Both the position numbers and the translations under genes were made by a program. A DNA stretch of 64,000 bases. It comes from Promicromonospora sp. MEB111. GTDB taxonomy: Bacteria; Actinomycetota; Actinomycetes; Actinomycetales; Cellulomonadaceae. This document shows, piece by piece, positions 27,604 to 35,372 of the stretch. The stretch's first letter is position 1, and every line of letters starts with the position of its first letter. The notes below the pieces were generated by a model. That model saw nothing but the letters and a program-made list of their open reading frames with translations, had not been told where the DNA came from and made no database searches. Where the stretch lies: contig NZ_JARVSD010000004.1 in NCBI RefSeq assembly GCF_030209445.1, forward strand, positions 248,001-312,000, read 5' to 3'.

Positions 27604-28872
27604 TCAGCGTGCCGGGAGCGCAGCGCTCAAGAGCCGGCCCAGCGGGATCGACCGGGCGATCGCCGTCTGCCCCGCGATGTTCGCGTGGACCCCGTCCCCG
27701 GTGTCGTACGGCGGGTAGATGGAGTTCGGGTTGTCCGGGTCGCGCAGCACGGCGTCGAGGTCGAACACGCCGTCGCAGGTCCCCGAGCAGTTGCCGCCCG
27801 CCCGGACGAAGTCGTTCACGACCGCGCGCCGCGCGTTCTGCTCGGCGGTGTAGCCGGGCCGCGGCGTGATCGGCGTGACGAAGACCCGGATCCCGGCAGC
27901 CCGCAGGCGGGCGAACGTGTCCCGGTAGGCCGCCAGGATCGTCTCGGCGCTGCAGTTGTTCGCGAGGTCGTTGGTGCCGTAGTAGTAGATGACCGCCCGC
28001 ACGCGGTGGAGCGCGAGCACGTCGCGGTCCAGGCGCGAGACGCCGTCCAGGCCGCCGGCTCCGCACGCGGGCGCCGCCGTGGTCCCGGCGATCCCCTCGT
28101 TGACCACGGCGACCTGACGGCCGGCGGGCAGCTCGTCCACCACGCGCTGCGCGAGCGTGTCGGTCCAGCGCTGGAACACCGCCGGCGCCGGGCAGCCGGT
28201 GCCGCAGTTGTCCGCGCCCACGCCGTCGACCACCGAGCTGCCGTAGGCGACCACCGTGCCGGCGACGTCGGGGCCGAGCACATCGACGGCGCTGACCAGG
28301 TAGGTCCAGCCGTGCGTGTCGGGGAAGCCGGCGCCCGAGGTGTCGGCGGTGGTGTTGCCGCCGCCCGTCGTCGAGAAGTAGTTGGTGCGGCCCGCCAGGT
28401 CGTGGAGCATCATCCGGGTCGGGTTCGCGAGGTAGAAGCTGACGGCGAGGTCGTCCAGGGCGGACGTCGCCAGGCTCACCGGGTCGCTCCAGACCTCGCC
28501 GCCGGCTGGGACCGACACGGTGGGCGAGCCGCCGAAGGTGACGGTGCGCAGGGTCTCCGGCCGCACGGCCGCACCCCCGGCGCTCAGCCCCGCGGTGGTC
28601 GCGTTCACCACCAGGGGAGCCGTGCCGAACTGGTTCTGCAGCCGCACGCGCAGCGCGGAGCCGCCCTGCGTCAGCCGGGTCACGACCCGGACCGACCGGT
28701 TCTGGAACGTCTCGGGGCTCAGCCCGGAGCTGCGCTGCTGCGACTGCGTCCACGCCGTCGACCACTCGTCGGCGTCGGGCGCGGAGGCGCCGGCGGTGAC
28801 GCCGCCGCCGACGGCGACCCCCGCCGCCGTGACGAGCGTGATCACGGTACGTGCAAGGTCTCGGAACACCAT
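27604..28872 (-). CDS. Secreted SGNH/GDSL hydrolase
   Basis: A 422-residue secreted esterase-like protein. A signal peptide (about 1-30, ending GVTAGASA) precedes an N-terminal beta-sandwich domain and a C-terminal SGNH fold. The catalytic blocks are VAYGSSVVDG (Ser nucleophile), YYYGTNDLANN (block III Asn) and DGVHANIAG (Asp/His). The active-site set is complete. Similar two-domain enzymes remove acyl groups from plant polysaccharides or lipids; the substrate cannot be told from sequence. The ATG at 28872 is preferred over an upstream in-frame start because it begins the signal peptide. Confidence 0.85.
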   Translation of the reverse strand: MVFRDLARTVITLVTAAGVAVGGGVTAGASAPDADEWSTAWTQSQQRSSGLSPETFQNRSVRVVTRLTQGGSALRVRLQNQFGTAPLVVNATTAGLSAGGAAVRPETLRTVTFGGSPTVSVPAGGEVWSDPVSLATSALDDLAVSFYLANPTRMMLHDLAGRTNYFSTTGGGNTTADTSGAGFPDTHGWTYLVSAVDVLGPDVAGTVVAYGSSVVDGVGADNCGTGCPAPAVFQRWTDTLAQRVVDELPAGRQVAVVNEGIAGTTAAPACGAGGLDGVSRLDRDVLALHRVRAVIYYYGTNDLANNCSAETILAAYRDTFARLRAAGIRVFVTPITPRPGYTAEQNARRAVVNDFVRAGGNCSGTCDGVFDLDAVLRDPDNPNSIYPPYDTGDGVHANIAGQTAIARSIPLGRLLSAALPAR

Positions 28873-28936
28873 CGGTCCACCCGCTCCGTTGCTCGAGTCG
28901 GCACTGATCGAGTACGTGGCGTGGCACACCGTGCGC

Positions 28937-28968
28937 CCCGCCAGGCGGAACGCCCGCCAGGCGGAACG
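28937..28968. repeat. Two tandem 16-bp repeats in a promoter gap
   Basis: CCCGCCAGGCGGAACG occurs twice head to tail (28937-28952, 28953-28968) between the divergent SGNH esterase and the secreted protein gene. Each copy contains the small palindrome CCGCCAGGCGG. They may be regulator sites. On the plus strand TACGGT (29049-29054 region) is a possible -10 for the downstream gene. Confidence 0.5.
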
Positions 28969-29090
28969 TATGACCCGGGCACCCGACTGTCAACGCTGTC
29001 ATCGCCGACCGGGTGACTTTTTTCCTGGCCTGCGGGCGCGTCCGCTCCTACGGTGTGCGGGCAACCGTCCCCTCGTGCAAGGAGACCACC

Positions 29091-30380
29091 ATGCGCCGTC
29101 GCCGCCGCTCCGCACTCGCCGTCGCGAGCCTCGGGCTGGCCGCCCTGCTCGCCACCGCGGGCCAGGCCACAGCGAGCCCGTCCACAGCGAGCCAGGCCAC
29201 AGCGAGCCCGTCCACGTCCGAGCAGGCCGTGCAGTCCGAGCAGGCTGCCCTCGCGGCCGCCGCGACCCCGCTCACCGCGAGCAACTTCCGCTACACGCTG
29301 TCACAGACGTCGTCGACCCTGGTCAGCGCGCTCGACTCGGCGCTGCCCAACGTGACGATGGGCGCGGTGGCCGACGACGCCAACCGCACCCCGAGCTGCG
29401 GCAGCGCCCCGTCGGTCACGAACCGCACGGCGTACTACTGCTGGAACGACGGCGACCAGGACACGGACGCCTGGTACCCGCAGGGCATCACCACCAGCTC
29501 GGACGCGTACGCCGAGGGCACCTACGACGGCAAGCGGATCAACCTGGTGAGCTGGTACGACCACGCCGAGGACGGTATCGACAAGGGCGTCCGCATCAGC
29601 GTGTCGAACCTGTCGGCGAGCGCCTCCGCCCCGCCGTACCGGCACATCCTGCTGGTCGAGCCGAGCGGGACGGCGAGCGCGCCGTCGTTCAAGGCCGTGA
29701 ACGTCCATGCGGGCGGCATCATGTGGTACGGGAACCTGCTGTACGTGGCGGACACGAGCGGCGGGTTCCGGGTGTTCGACCTGAACCACCTGTGGCAGGT
29801 CTCGACGGGGAACTCGTCGGCGATCGGGTGGCAGTCGGACGGTTCGTACCAGGCCTTCGACTACAAGTACGTGCTGCCGCAGACGGCGAAGTTCACCGAC
29901 TCGACGGCGGGCGGGTACGCGCAGCTGCAGCACTCGTCGGTCTCGCTGGACCGGACGAGCACGCCGGACTCGGTGGTCGTCAGCGAGTACCGCAGCGCGG
30001 CCGACGTCGATGCGGGCGCGCAGGTCAGGACGATCCGGGTGCCGATCGACTACACGAACCGGTACCTGAAGCCGGCGTCGGACGGGATCATCAAGGCGAC
30101 CGAGGCCTACCGGACGGACCTGGAGAGCGTGCAGGGTTCGACGGCGATCAACGGGGAGTTCTTCTTCTCGCAGAGCGACGGTTCCGACCACGCGGACCCG
30201 AACTCGGACGGTGACCTGCACACGTTCGTGGCGCCGTCGGGCTCGATCGTGCGGCACGGCAACGCGCTCACGGTGGGGGCGGAGGACCTGTCGTACGACC
30301 CGACGAGGGACTACCTGTGGTCGCTGGGCGAGTACCCGGGCTACCGGTGGGTGTACGCGGCGGACGCGTCGACGTTCTGA
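29091..30380 (+). CDS. Secreted protein of unknown function, beta-propeller-like
   Basis: A 429-residue exported protein I do not recognise. The signal peptide (RRRRRSALAVASLGLAALLATAGQATA) is followed by an exact protein repeat (TASPSTASQ, TASPSTS) coded by a 27-nt DNA duplication near 29168-29216. The mature part is rich in Ser, Thr, Tyr and Asp with recurring motifs such as GGIMWYGNLLYVADTSGGFRVFDL and YLWSLGEYPGYRWVYAAD, suggesting a propeller of repeated strands. No catalytic motif is evident. AAGGAG precedes the ATG. Confidence 0.7.
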   Translation: MRRRRRSALAVASLGLAALLATAGQATASPSTASQATASPSTSEQAVQSEQAALAAAATPLTASNFRYTLSQTSSTLVSALDSALPNVTMGAVADDANRTPSCGSAPSVTNRTAYYCWNDGDQDTDAWYPQGITTSSDAYAEGTYDGKRINLVSWYDHAEDGIDKGVRISVSNLSASASAPPYRHILLVEPSGTASAPSFKAVNVHAGGIMWYGNLLYVADTSGGFRVFDLNHLWQVSTGNSSAIGWQSDGSYQAFDYKYVLPQTAKFTDSTAGGYAQLQHSSVSLDRTSTPDSVVVSEYRSAADVDAGAQVRTIRVPIDYTNRYLKPASDGIIKATEAYRTDLESVQGSTAINGEFFFSQSDGSDHADPNSDGDLHTFVAPSGSIVRHGNALTVGAEDLSYDPTRDYLWSLGEYPGYRWVYAADASTF

Positions 30381-30403
30381 GCCTCGGCACCGACGCCCCG
30401 CCT

Positions 30404-30453
30404 GACGGGTCAGACGGACGGGTCACCCCCGTGACCTGTACGTCTGACCCGTC
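30404..30453 (+). terminator. Nested hairpin terminator
   Basis: GACGGGTCAGACG (30404-30416) pairs with 30441-30453 over 13 bp, enclosing a smaller GGTCAC/GTGACC stem. It begins 23 nt after the secreted-protein stop and ends before the GH15 promoter. Confidence 0.7.
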
Positions 30454-30518
30454 GTGGGAGTGAGGTGGCCGCGTGTCGTGTGCTGTTCACCGGGTCGAGC
30501 CGAACCTAGGGTGGTCCC

Positions 30519-32345
30519 GTGACGCGTCGCATCGAGGACTACGGGATGGTCGGTGATCTCCAGACCGCCGCACTGATCGGCCGGGACGGATCGGTCGACT
30601 GGATGTGCCTGCCGAGGTTCGACTCCCCGGCGTGCTTCGCGGAGCTTCTCGGTGACGAGCGGCACGGGTCGTGGCGGCTGGGCCCGACGTCGGGCGGCGA
30701 CTGCACGAGCCGGCGCTACCGGGACGGCACCCTGATCCTCGAGACGGAGTGGGACCTGCCGGAGGGGCGGGTCCGGGTGATCGACTTGATGCCGCCGCGC
30801 GGGGACGAGGCCGACCTGGTCCGGATCGTCGAGGGGGTCAGCGGCAAGGTCGCCATGACCACCGAGCTGCGGCTCCGGTTCGACTACGGGAACATCGTGC
30901 CCTGGATCACGCAGGACGGGGACGCGCTGCGCGCCGTGGCGGGCCCGGACTCCGTGCGCATCGACTCGGTGGTCCCGATGGCGCGTGAGGGCGTGAGCGA
31001 CGGGTCGGTGCTGCGTGCGGAGTTCACCGTGGGACCGGGTGACCGGGTGCCGTTCGTCCTGAACTATCACGCGTCCCACCTGGAGACCCGGGACCCGGTG
31101 GAGCCGTACGCGGCCTTGCGCGACAGCGAGGACTTCTGGCACTCCTGGCTCGAGGGCTGCAGCTACACGGGGCAGTGGCCCGACGCCGTGCACCGCTCGC
31201 TGATCACGCTGAAGGCCCTCACCTACGCCCCGACGGGTGCGATCGCGGCGGCAGCCACGACGTCGCTGCCCGAGCAGCTCGGCGGCACCCGCAACTGGGA
31301 CTACCGGTACTGCTGGCTGCGCGACGCCGGTCTCACGCTGCAGGCCCTGATCGGCACGGGCTTCATCGACGAGGCGCGCGAGTGGCGGGCGTGGCTCCTG
31401 CGGGCCGTGGCCGGCGACCCGGCGGACCTGCAGATCATGTACGGGCTCGACGGGCGGCGCCGGCTGCCGGAGTACACGCTCGACTGGCTGCCCGGCTTCG
31501 AGGGGTCCGCGCCGGTGCGGATCGGCAACGACGCGGCAGGTCAGCTCCAGATCGACGTGTGGGGCGAGACGCTGGACGCCCTGCACCACGCGCGCGAGGC
31601 GGGGCTGGAGCAGGACCAGGACGTGTGGCGGCTGCAGCGGGCCCTGCTGGAGCACCTCGAGGAGCACTGGGACGACCTCGACAACGGGCTCTGGGAGGTG
31701 CGCGGTCCGCGCCGCGCGTTCGTGCACTCGCGCGTCATGGCCTGGGCGGGCTTCGACCGGGCCGTCCGCGCCGTCGAGAAGTACGGCCTGGTCGACGAAC
31801 CCGTCGAGCGCTGGCGCGCCGTGCGCGACCGGATCCACGACGACGTGTGCACCCACGGGTTCGACGCCGAGCGGAACACGTTCACGCAGTTCTACGGCTC
31901 GGACGGGCTCGACGCCGCGCTGCTGCTGATCGGCCAGGTCGGCTTCCTGTCCTGGGACGACCCCCGCGTCGTCGGCACCGTGGACGCCGTGCAGCGCGAG
32001 CTCGGCCAGGACGGGCTGCTGCGGCGCTACCACAACGAGGCCGACGACCAGGTGGACGGCCTGCCCGGCGCCGAGGCGACGTTCCTGGTGTGCAACTTCT
32101 GGCTGGTCGACGCGCTGCACGGCATCGGCCGGGTCGACGAGTCGGTCGCCCTGTTCGAACGGCTGCTCGCCGTGCGCAACGACCTGGGCCTGCTCAGCGA
32201 GGAGTACGACCCGGCCACCGGCCGGCACCTCGGCAACACACCCCAGGCGTTCAGCCACCTGGGTCTGGTGAACAGCGCGCTGCGGCTGGGTCAGCCCCGC
32301 GAGTCGCGCCAGGCGACCCAGTCCGTGACGGTCGACAGGTCGTAG
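30519..32345 (+). CDS. Glycoside hydrolase family 15 protein (trehalase/glucoamylase-like)
   Basis: A 608-residue cytosolic GH15 enzyme (no signal peptide). The N-terminal beta-sandwich starts RRIEDYGMVGDLQTAALIGRDGSVDW, which marks the bacterial GH15 group that includes actinobacterial trehalases. In the barrel, Glu393 (DNGLWEVRG) and Glu561 (LLSEEYDP) are the expected acid and base; RNWDYRYCWLRD is the substrate-binding segment. The likely role is hydrolysis of trehalose or short alpha-glucans. TAGGGT (30507-30512) is 6 nt before the GTG, so the mRNA is probably leaderless. Its last 55 nt overlap the convergent LLM gene. Confidence 0.88.
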   Translation: MTRRIEDYGMVGDLQTAALIGRDGSVDWMCLPRFDSPACFAELLGDERHGSWRLGPTSGGDCTSRRYRDGTLILETEWDLPEGRVRVIDLMPPRGDEADLVRIVEGVSGKVAMTTELRLRFDYGNIVPWITQDGDALRAVAGPDSVRIDSVVPMAREGVSDGSVLRAEFTVGPGDRVPFVLNYHASHLETRDPVEPYAALRDSEDFWHSWLEGCSYTGQWPDAVHRSLITLKALTYAPTGAIAAAATTSLPEQLGGTRNWDYRYCWLRDAGLTLQALIGTGFIDEAREWRAWLLRAVAGDPADLQIMYGLDGRRRLPEYTLDWLPGFEGSAPVRIGNDAAGQLQIDVWGETLDALHHAREAGLEQDQDVWRLQRALLEHLEEHWDDLDNGLWEVRGPRRAFVHSRVMAWAGFDRAVRAVEKYGLVDEPVERWRAVRDRIHDDVCTHGFDAERNTFTQFYGSDGLDAALLLIGQVGFLSWDDPRVVGTVDAVQRELGQDGLLRRYHNEADDQVDGLPGAEATFLVCNFWLVDALHGIGRVDESVALFERLLAVRNDLGLLSEEYDPATGRHLGNTPQAFSHLGLVNSALRLGQPRESRQATQSVTVDRS

Positions 32346-33070
32346 TCCGGGCCGGTCACCCCGACGGTGAACAGCGTGGCCCCGGCCGCCACGAGGGCCT
32401 CGCCCTCCTGAGCGGGCGAGCCCTGCGCCTGCACCGAGCGCTCGACCAGTGCGGCGGTGTCCCGCCCGACGGCGGCACCGTGCTCGTCGAGGATCGCGGA
32501 CTTGCTCGTCAGGGTCGGCACATCGCCGAACGCGTGCCAGATGTCGGCGTGCTCGGCCACGATCCGCAGCGTCTTGCGCACCCCGCCGCCGCCGATCAGG
32601 ATCGGGATCTCGCGCGAGGGCGCCGGGTTGCCGGCCGCCAGCCGGGCCTTGATACGCGGCATCGCGTCGGCCAGGCTCGCGATGCGTGAACCCGCCGTGC
32701 CGAACTCGTAGCCGAACTGGTCGTAGTCCTTCTCGAACCAGCCGGCGCCCAGGCCCAGGATCAGCCGCCCGCCCGAGATGTGGTCGACCGTGCGTGCCAT
32801 GTCCGCCAGCAGGTCGGGGTTGCGGTAGCCGATGCCGGTCACGAGCGCGCCGATCTCCACGCGCTCGGTCTGCTCCGCCCACGCGCCGAGCATGGTCCAG
32901 CACTCGAAGTGCTTGCCGTCGGGGTTGCCCCGCAGCGGGAAGAAGTGGTCCCAGTTGAAGATGATGTCGACGCCGGCGTCCTCGGCGCGGAGCACCGCGT
33001 CACGCAGGGCGGAGTAGTCGGCGTGCTGGGGCTGGAGCTGGACACCGATGCGGATCGGGCGGTCTGTCAT
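32291..33070 (-). CDS. LLM-class F420-dependent oxidoreductase
   Basis: A 259-residue luciferase-like barrel: IRIGVQLQPQHADYSALRDAVLRAEDAGVDIIFNWDHFFPL, GALVTGIGYRNPDLLADMARTVDHISGGRLILGLGAGWFEKDYDQFGYEFG and the late PILIGGGGVRKTLRIVAEHADIWH are family hallmarks. Members of this TIGR-type subgroup in actinobacteria usually use coenzyme F420 rather than FMN; that is family knowledge. TAGGCT (33082-33077) lies 6 nt before the ATG, giving a leaderless transcript divergent from tenA. Confidence 0.86.
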   Translation of the reverse strand: MTDRPIRIGVQLQPQHADYSALRDAVLRAEDAGVDIIFNWDHFFPLRGNPDGKHFECWTMLGAWAEQTERVEIGALVTGIGYRNPDLLADMARTVDHISGGRLILGLGAGWFEKDYDQFGYEFGTAGSRIASLADAMPRIKARLAAGNPAPSREIPILIGGGGVRKTLRIVAEHADIWHAFGDVPTLTSKSAILDEHGAAVGRDTAALVERSVQAQGSPAQEGEALVAAGATLFTVGVTGPDYDLSTVTDWVAWRDSRG

Positions 33071-33140
33071 GGCGGCAGCCTACGACTGGTCCGATCCGGC
33101 AGCCTACGGCCCGCCCGATCCGGTAGCCTCTGCCGCACGT

Positions 33141-33214
33141 GACACGGGGTGCCCTGCCAGGGCTGAGACCACACCCGTCGAACCTGATCCAGATCATGCT
33201 GGCGAAGGGATGTC
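33141..33214 (+). promoter_or_regulatory. TPP riboswitch (THI element)
   Basis: The aptamer is recognisable by its conserved strings: ACGGGGTGCC, GGGCTGAGA, ACCCGTCGAACCTGATCCAG, and TCATGCTGGCGAAGGGA. GACA (33141-33144) closes P1 with TGTC (33211-33214). A TAGCCT -10 (33124-33129) starts the RNA just upstream. The ribosome site AAGGGA (33205-33210) of tenA is inside the conserved 3' part, so thiamine pyrophosphate binding should hide it and block translation. Confidence 0.95.
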
Positions 33215-33218
33215 CATC

Positions 33219-33989
33219 GTGACTTCTTCTGCTGTCCCCGTTTCCGCCGAGACCCCGGCCGGCGTCGCCGAGCCGGCCCGCCGCGGCGCCGTCCGCCCCT
33301 TCACCGAGGAGGCCTGGGAACGCATCGCGGGCTGGCGCGACGCCGTCGAGCACATGCCGTTCGTCCGGGCGCTCGGGGACGGCTCGCTGCCCGCCGAGTC
33401 CTTCGCGTTCTACCTCGCCCAGGACGCCGCCTACCTGCGCGAGTACTCGCGCATCCTGGCGCGGGCCGCGCAGGTGGCGCCCGACCCGGCCGCGCAGGGC
33501 TTCCTCGCGCGGTCGTCCGTGACGGCCCTGGAGGTCGAGACGGCGCTGCACCGCGACTGGCTGGGCGCCCACGCCGGGCTGGCGGCCAGCGAGGTCGCCG
33601 CGATCGAGCCGTCCCCCGTGACCGCGGCGTACACGGGCCACCTGCACGCCGCGGCGTCGGGCAGCTACGCCGAGACGGTCGCCGCGCTCCTGCCGTGCTT
33701 CTGGCTCTACGCGCACGTCGGGAGCGTGCTCGTGGACCTGGCCGGACGCCGCCCCGGCGGCCTGGCGGGGCACCCGTACGGGGCCTGGATCGGCACCTAC
33801 GGCGACGAGGCCTTCCAGGAGTCGACCCGGCAGGCCCGCCGTCTGGCCGACGACGCGGCCCGCTGGGTCTCCCCGGACGAGCGCGAGCGCATGCTGCGGG
33901 CGTTCGAGATCTCGTCGGTGCATGAGTACCTCTTCTTCGAGCAGGGCCTGACCGCCCCGACCTGGCCGACGCCGCCCGTCCGCGCCTGA
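33219..33989 (+). CDS. tenA: TenA-family thiaminase II / aminopyrimidine aminohydrolase
   Basis: A 256-residue TenA. The active-site residues are present: Asp69 (FYLAQDAAYL), the nucleophile Cys160 (LLPCFWLYAHVG) and Glu236 (SSVHEYLFFEQG), so it belongs to the Cys-type group that hydrolyses aminomethylpyrimidine from degraded thiamine for salvage. GTG at 33219 is chosen over ATG at 33210 because it stands 8 nt after AAGGGA. It is a single gene under a TPP riboswitch, with no thiC, thiD or thiE next to it, which supports a scavenging role. Confidence 0.92.
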   Translation: MTSSAVPVSAETPAGVAEPARRGAVRPFTEEAWERIAGWRDAVEHMPFVRALGDGSLPAESFAFYLAQDAAYLREYSRILARAAQVAPDPAAQGFLARSSVTALEVETALHRDWLGAHAGLAASEVAAIEPSPVTAAYTGHLHAAASGSYAETVAALLPCFWLYAHVGSVLVDLAGRRPGGLAGHPYGAWIGTYGDEAFQESTRQARRLADDAARWVSPDERERMLRAFEISSVHEYLFFEQGLTAPTWPTPPVRA

Positions 33990-34034
33990 GGCGTGTCGGT
34001 CGGGCGCGAGATCGTGTCCCGAGGTCGAGACTAG

Positions 34035-34063
34035 GGGGTGACGCCGGCCGCCGGCGTCACCCC
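34035..34063 (+). terminator. Hairpin after tenA
   Basis: A perfect 13-bp stem (GGGGTGACGCCGG with 34051-34063) and 3-nt loop lies 45 nt past the tenA stop and directly before the ribosome site of the next gene, so it may serve as tenA terminator or as leader hairpin. Confidence 0.65.
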
Positions 34064-34081
34064 TCCAGGACAGGAGCACCG

Positions 34082-34513
34082 ATGCCGAGCTACAGCACCT
34101 CCGCCGAGATCGACGCCTCGCCCGAGGCCGTCTGGGCGGTCTTGTCCGACGTCGAGCACATGCCCGACTGGACGTCGTCCATGACGTCGGTCGAGATCAT
34201 CGACGGGCCCAACCCGCCGGACGTCGGCACGCAGGTGCGGATCGAGCAGCCCAGGCTGCCGCTCGCGATCTGGCTGATGGACGAGTGGGACCCGCCGCGC
34301 CACTTCGCGTGGATCAGCGAGGCGCCGGGCCTGACCACGCAGGCGGAGCACCTGGTCGAGCCCCTGCCCGACGGCCGCTCCCGCGTGACGCTCGCGATCA
34401 CGCAGACCGGTTCCCTGGCCTGGCTGTTCGGCAACCTGGTGCGGGGCCGCACGCGGCGGTACGTCGACACCGAGCTGGCCGGGCTCGAGGCCCGCGTCAC
34501 CCAGCGGGGCTGA
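34082..34513 (+). CDS. SRPBCC (START/polyketide cyclase-like) family protein
   Basis: A 143-residue helix-grip protein. MPSYSTSAEIDASPEAVWAVLSDVEHMPDWTSSMTSVEIIDG is the standard START-like N-terminus and RSRVTLAITQTGSLAWLFGNLVRGRTRRYVDTELAGLEARV the closing helix. Such proteins bind hydrophobic ligands; no catalytic residues can be assigned. ACAGGAG precedes the ATG. It overlaps the end of the convergent tam gene by 17 nt. Confidence 0.85.
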   Translation: MPSYSTSAEIDASPEAVWAVLSDVEHMPDWTSSMTSVEIIDGPNPPDVGTQVRIEQPRLPLAIWLMDEWDPPRHFAWISEAPGLTTQAEHLVEPLPDGRSRVTLAITQTGSLAWLFGNLVRGRTRRYVDTELAGLEARVTQRG

Positions 34514-35273
34514 CGGCGTCCCGGGTGGCCACCGCGAACACCCGGCGGAACGCCAGCGGCGTGCCGCGCTCGAGCTCGGGGTAGGCCTCCCGGAGCGCCG
34601 CGCCGAACTCCTCCTCGAACCTGGCGCGCAGGGCCGGGTCCTTCGCCTCCAGCGCCTGGAGCGTGGGCTGCGCGCCGGTCGCCGAGATCCAGCGCAGCAC
34701 CGGGTCCGGTCCGTGCAGGACGTGCGTGTAGGTGGTCTCCCACGCGTCGACGGTCCAGCCCGGCCGGGCCAGGAGCTCCAGGTACTCGGCCGGGTCGGCG
34801 GTGGCCCGCCGCTCGACCGGCCCGACGACGTCGGCGTACGGCGCGCGGGCGGCGACCTCACGCAGGAGCCGGTGGCTGGGCGCGTCGTGGTTGCCCGGCA
34901 CCTGGAACGCGAAGGTCTGCGTGGCGCGGTCGGCGAGCGTGGTGAGGAGCTCGCGGTGCCCCGGGACCCACTGGAGCGCCGCGTTGCTGATGACGAGGTC
35001 GGCGGTGTGCTCGTCCGTGCTGAGGTCGGCCAGCACGTACTCGGTGCCCGGGTCGGCGGCGCGGGCCCGGTCGATCATGGCGGGGGAGGCGTCCACCCCG
35101 GTGACGTGCGCCTCGGGCCAGCGTGCGCGGAGCACGGGGGTGAGATGGCCCGGACCGCACCCGAGGTCGACGATCGTGGCGGGCGTGCCCGGCACCCGGG
35201 CGACCAGCTCCGTGAACGGGCGGGACCGCTCGTCCGTGTACTGCAGGTAGGCACCGGGGTTCCAGTCGGCCAT
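34497..35273 (-). CDS. tam: Trans-aconitate 2-methyltransferase
   Basis: A 258-residue SAM-dependent methyltransferase. MADWNPGAYLQYTDERSRPFTELVARV is the Tam N-terminus; the SAM loop is IVDLGCGPGHLTPVL, followed by TGVDASPAMI and SNAALQWVPGH. Tam methylates trans-aconitate, an inhibitor of aconitase formed spontaneously from cis-aconitate. The ATG at 35273 follows GAGGAG. A perfect palindrome of MarR type just upstream fits the known control of tam by the MarR protein TamR in Streptomyces; no marR gene is adjacent here. Confidence 0.9.
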   Translation of the reverse strand: MADWNPGAYLQYTDERSRPFTELVARVPGTPATIVDLGCGPGHLTPVLRARWPEAHVTGVDASPAMIDRARAADPGTEYVLADLSTDEHTADLVISNAALQWVPGHRELLTTLADRATQTFAFQVPGNHDAPSHRLLREVAARAPYADVVGPVERRATADPAEYLELLARPGWTVDAWETTYTHVLHGPDPVLRWISATGAQPTLQALEAKDPALRARFEEEFGAALREAYPELERGTPLAFRRVFAVATRDAVSPAG

Positions 35274-35292
35274 CACAACTCCTCGCCGTCGA

Positions 35293-35312
35293 GTATCTTG
35301 ATGTCAAGATAC
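35293..35312. promoter_or_regulatory. MarR-type operator upstream of tam
   Basis: GTATCTTGATGTCAAGATAC is a palindrome with perfect 9-bp arms and 2-nt spacer, 20 nt upstream of the tam start. The half-site ATCTTGA is typical of MarR/PecS/TamR-like regulators. Confidence 0.75.
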
Positions 35313-35372
35313 ATCACGACGGGCCGGGCCGCGGCGTCCGCCCGGGCTCACGACGGGCGGACGCCGTCCGCG

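Noticed and set aside
27589-29016. Plus-strand 475-codon frame opposite the SGNH esterase
   Set aside because: Low-complexity shadow; the minus-strand gene has a signal peptide and a full SGNH active site.
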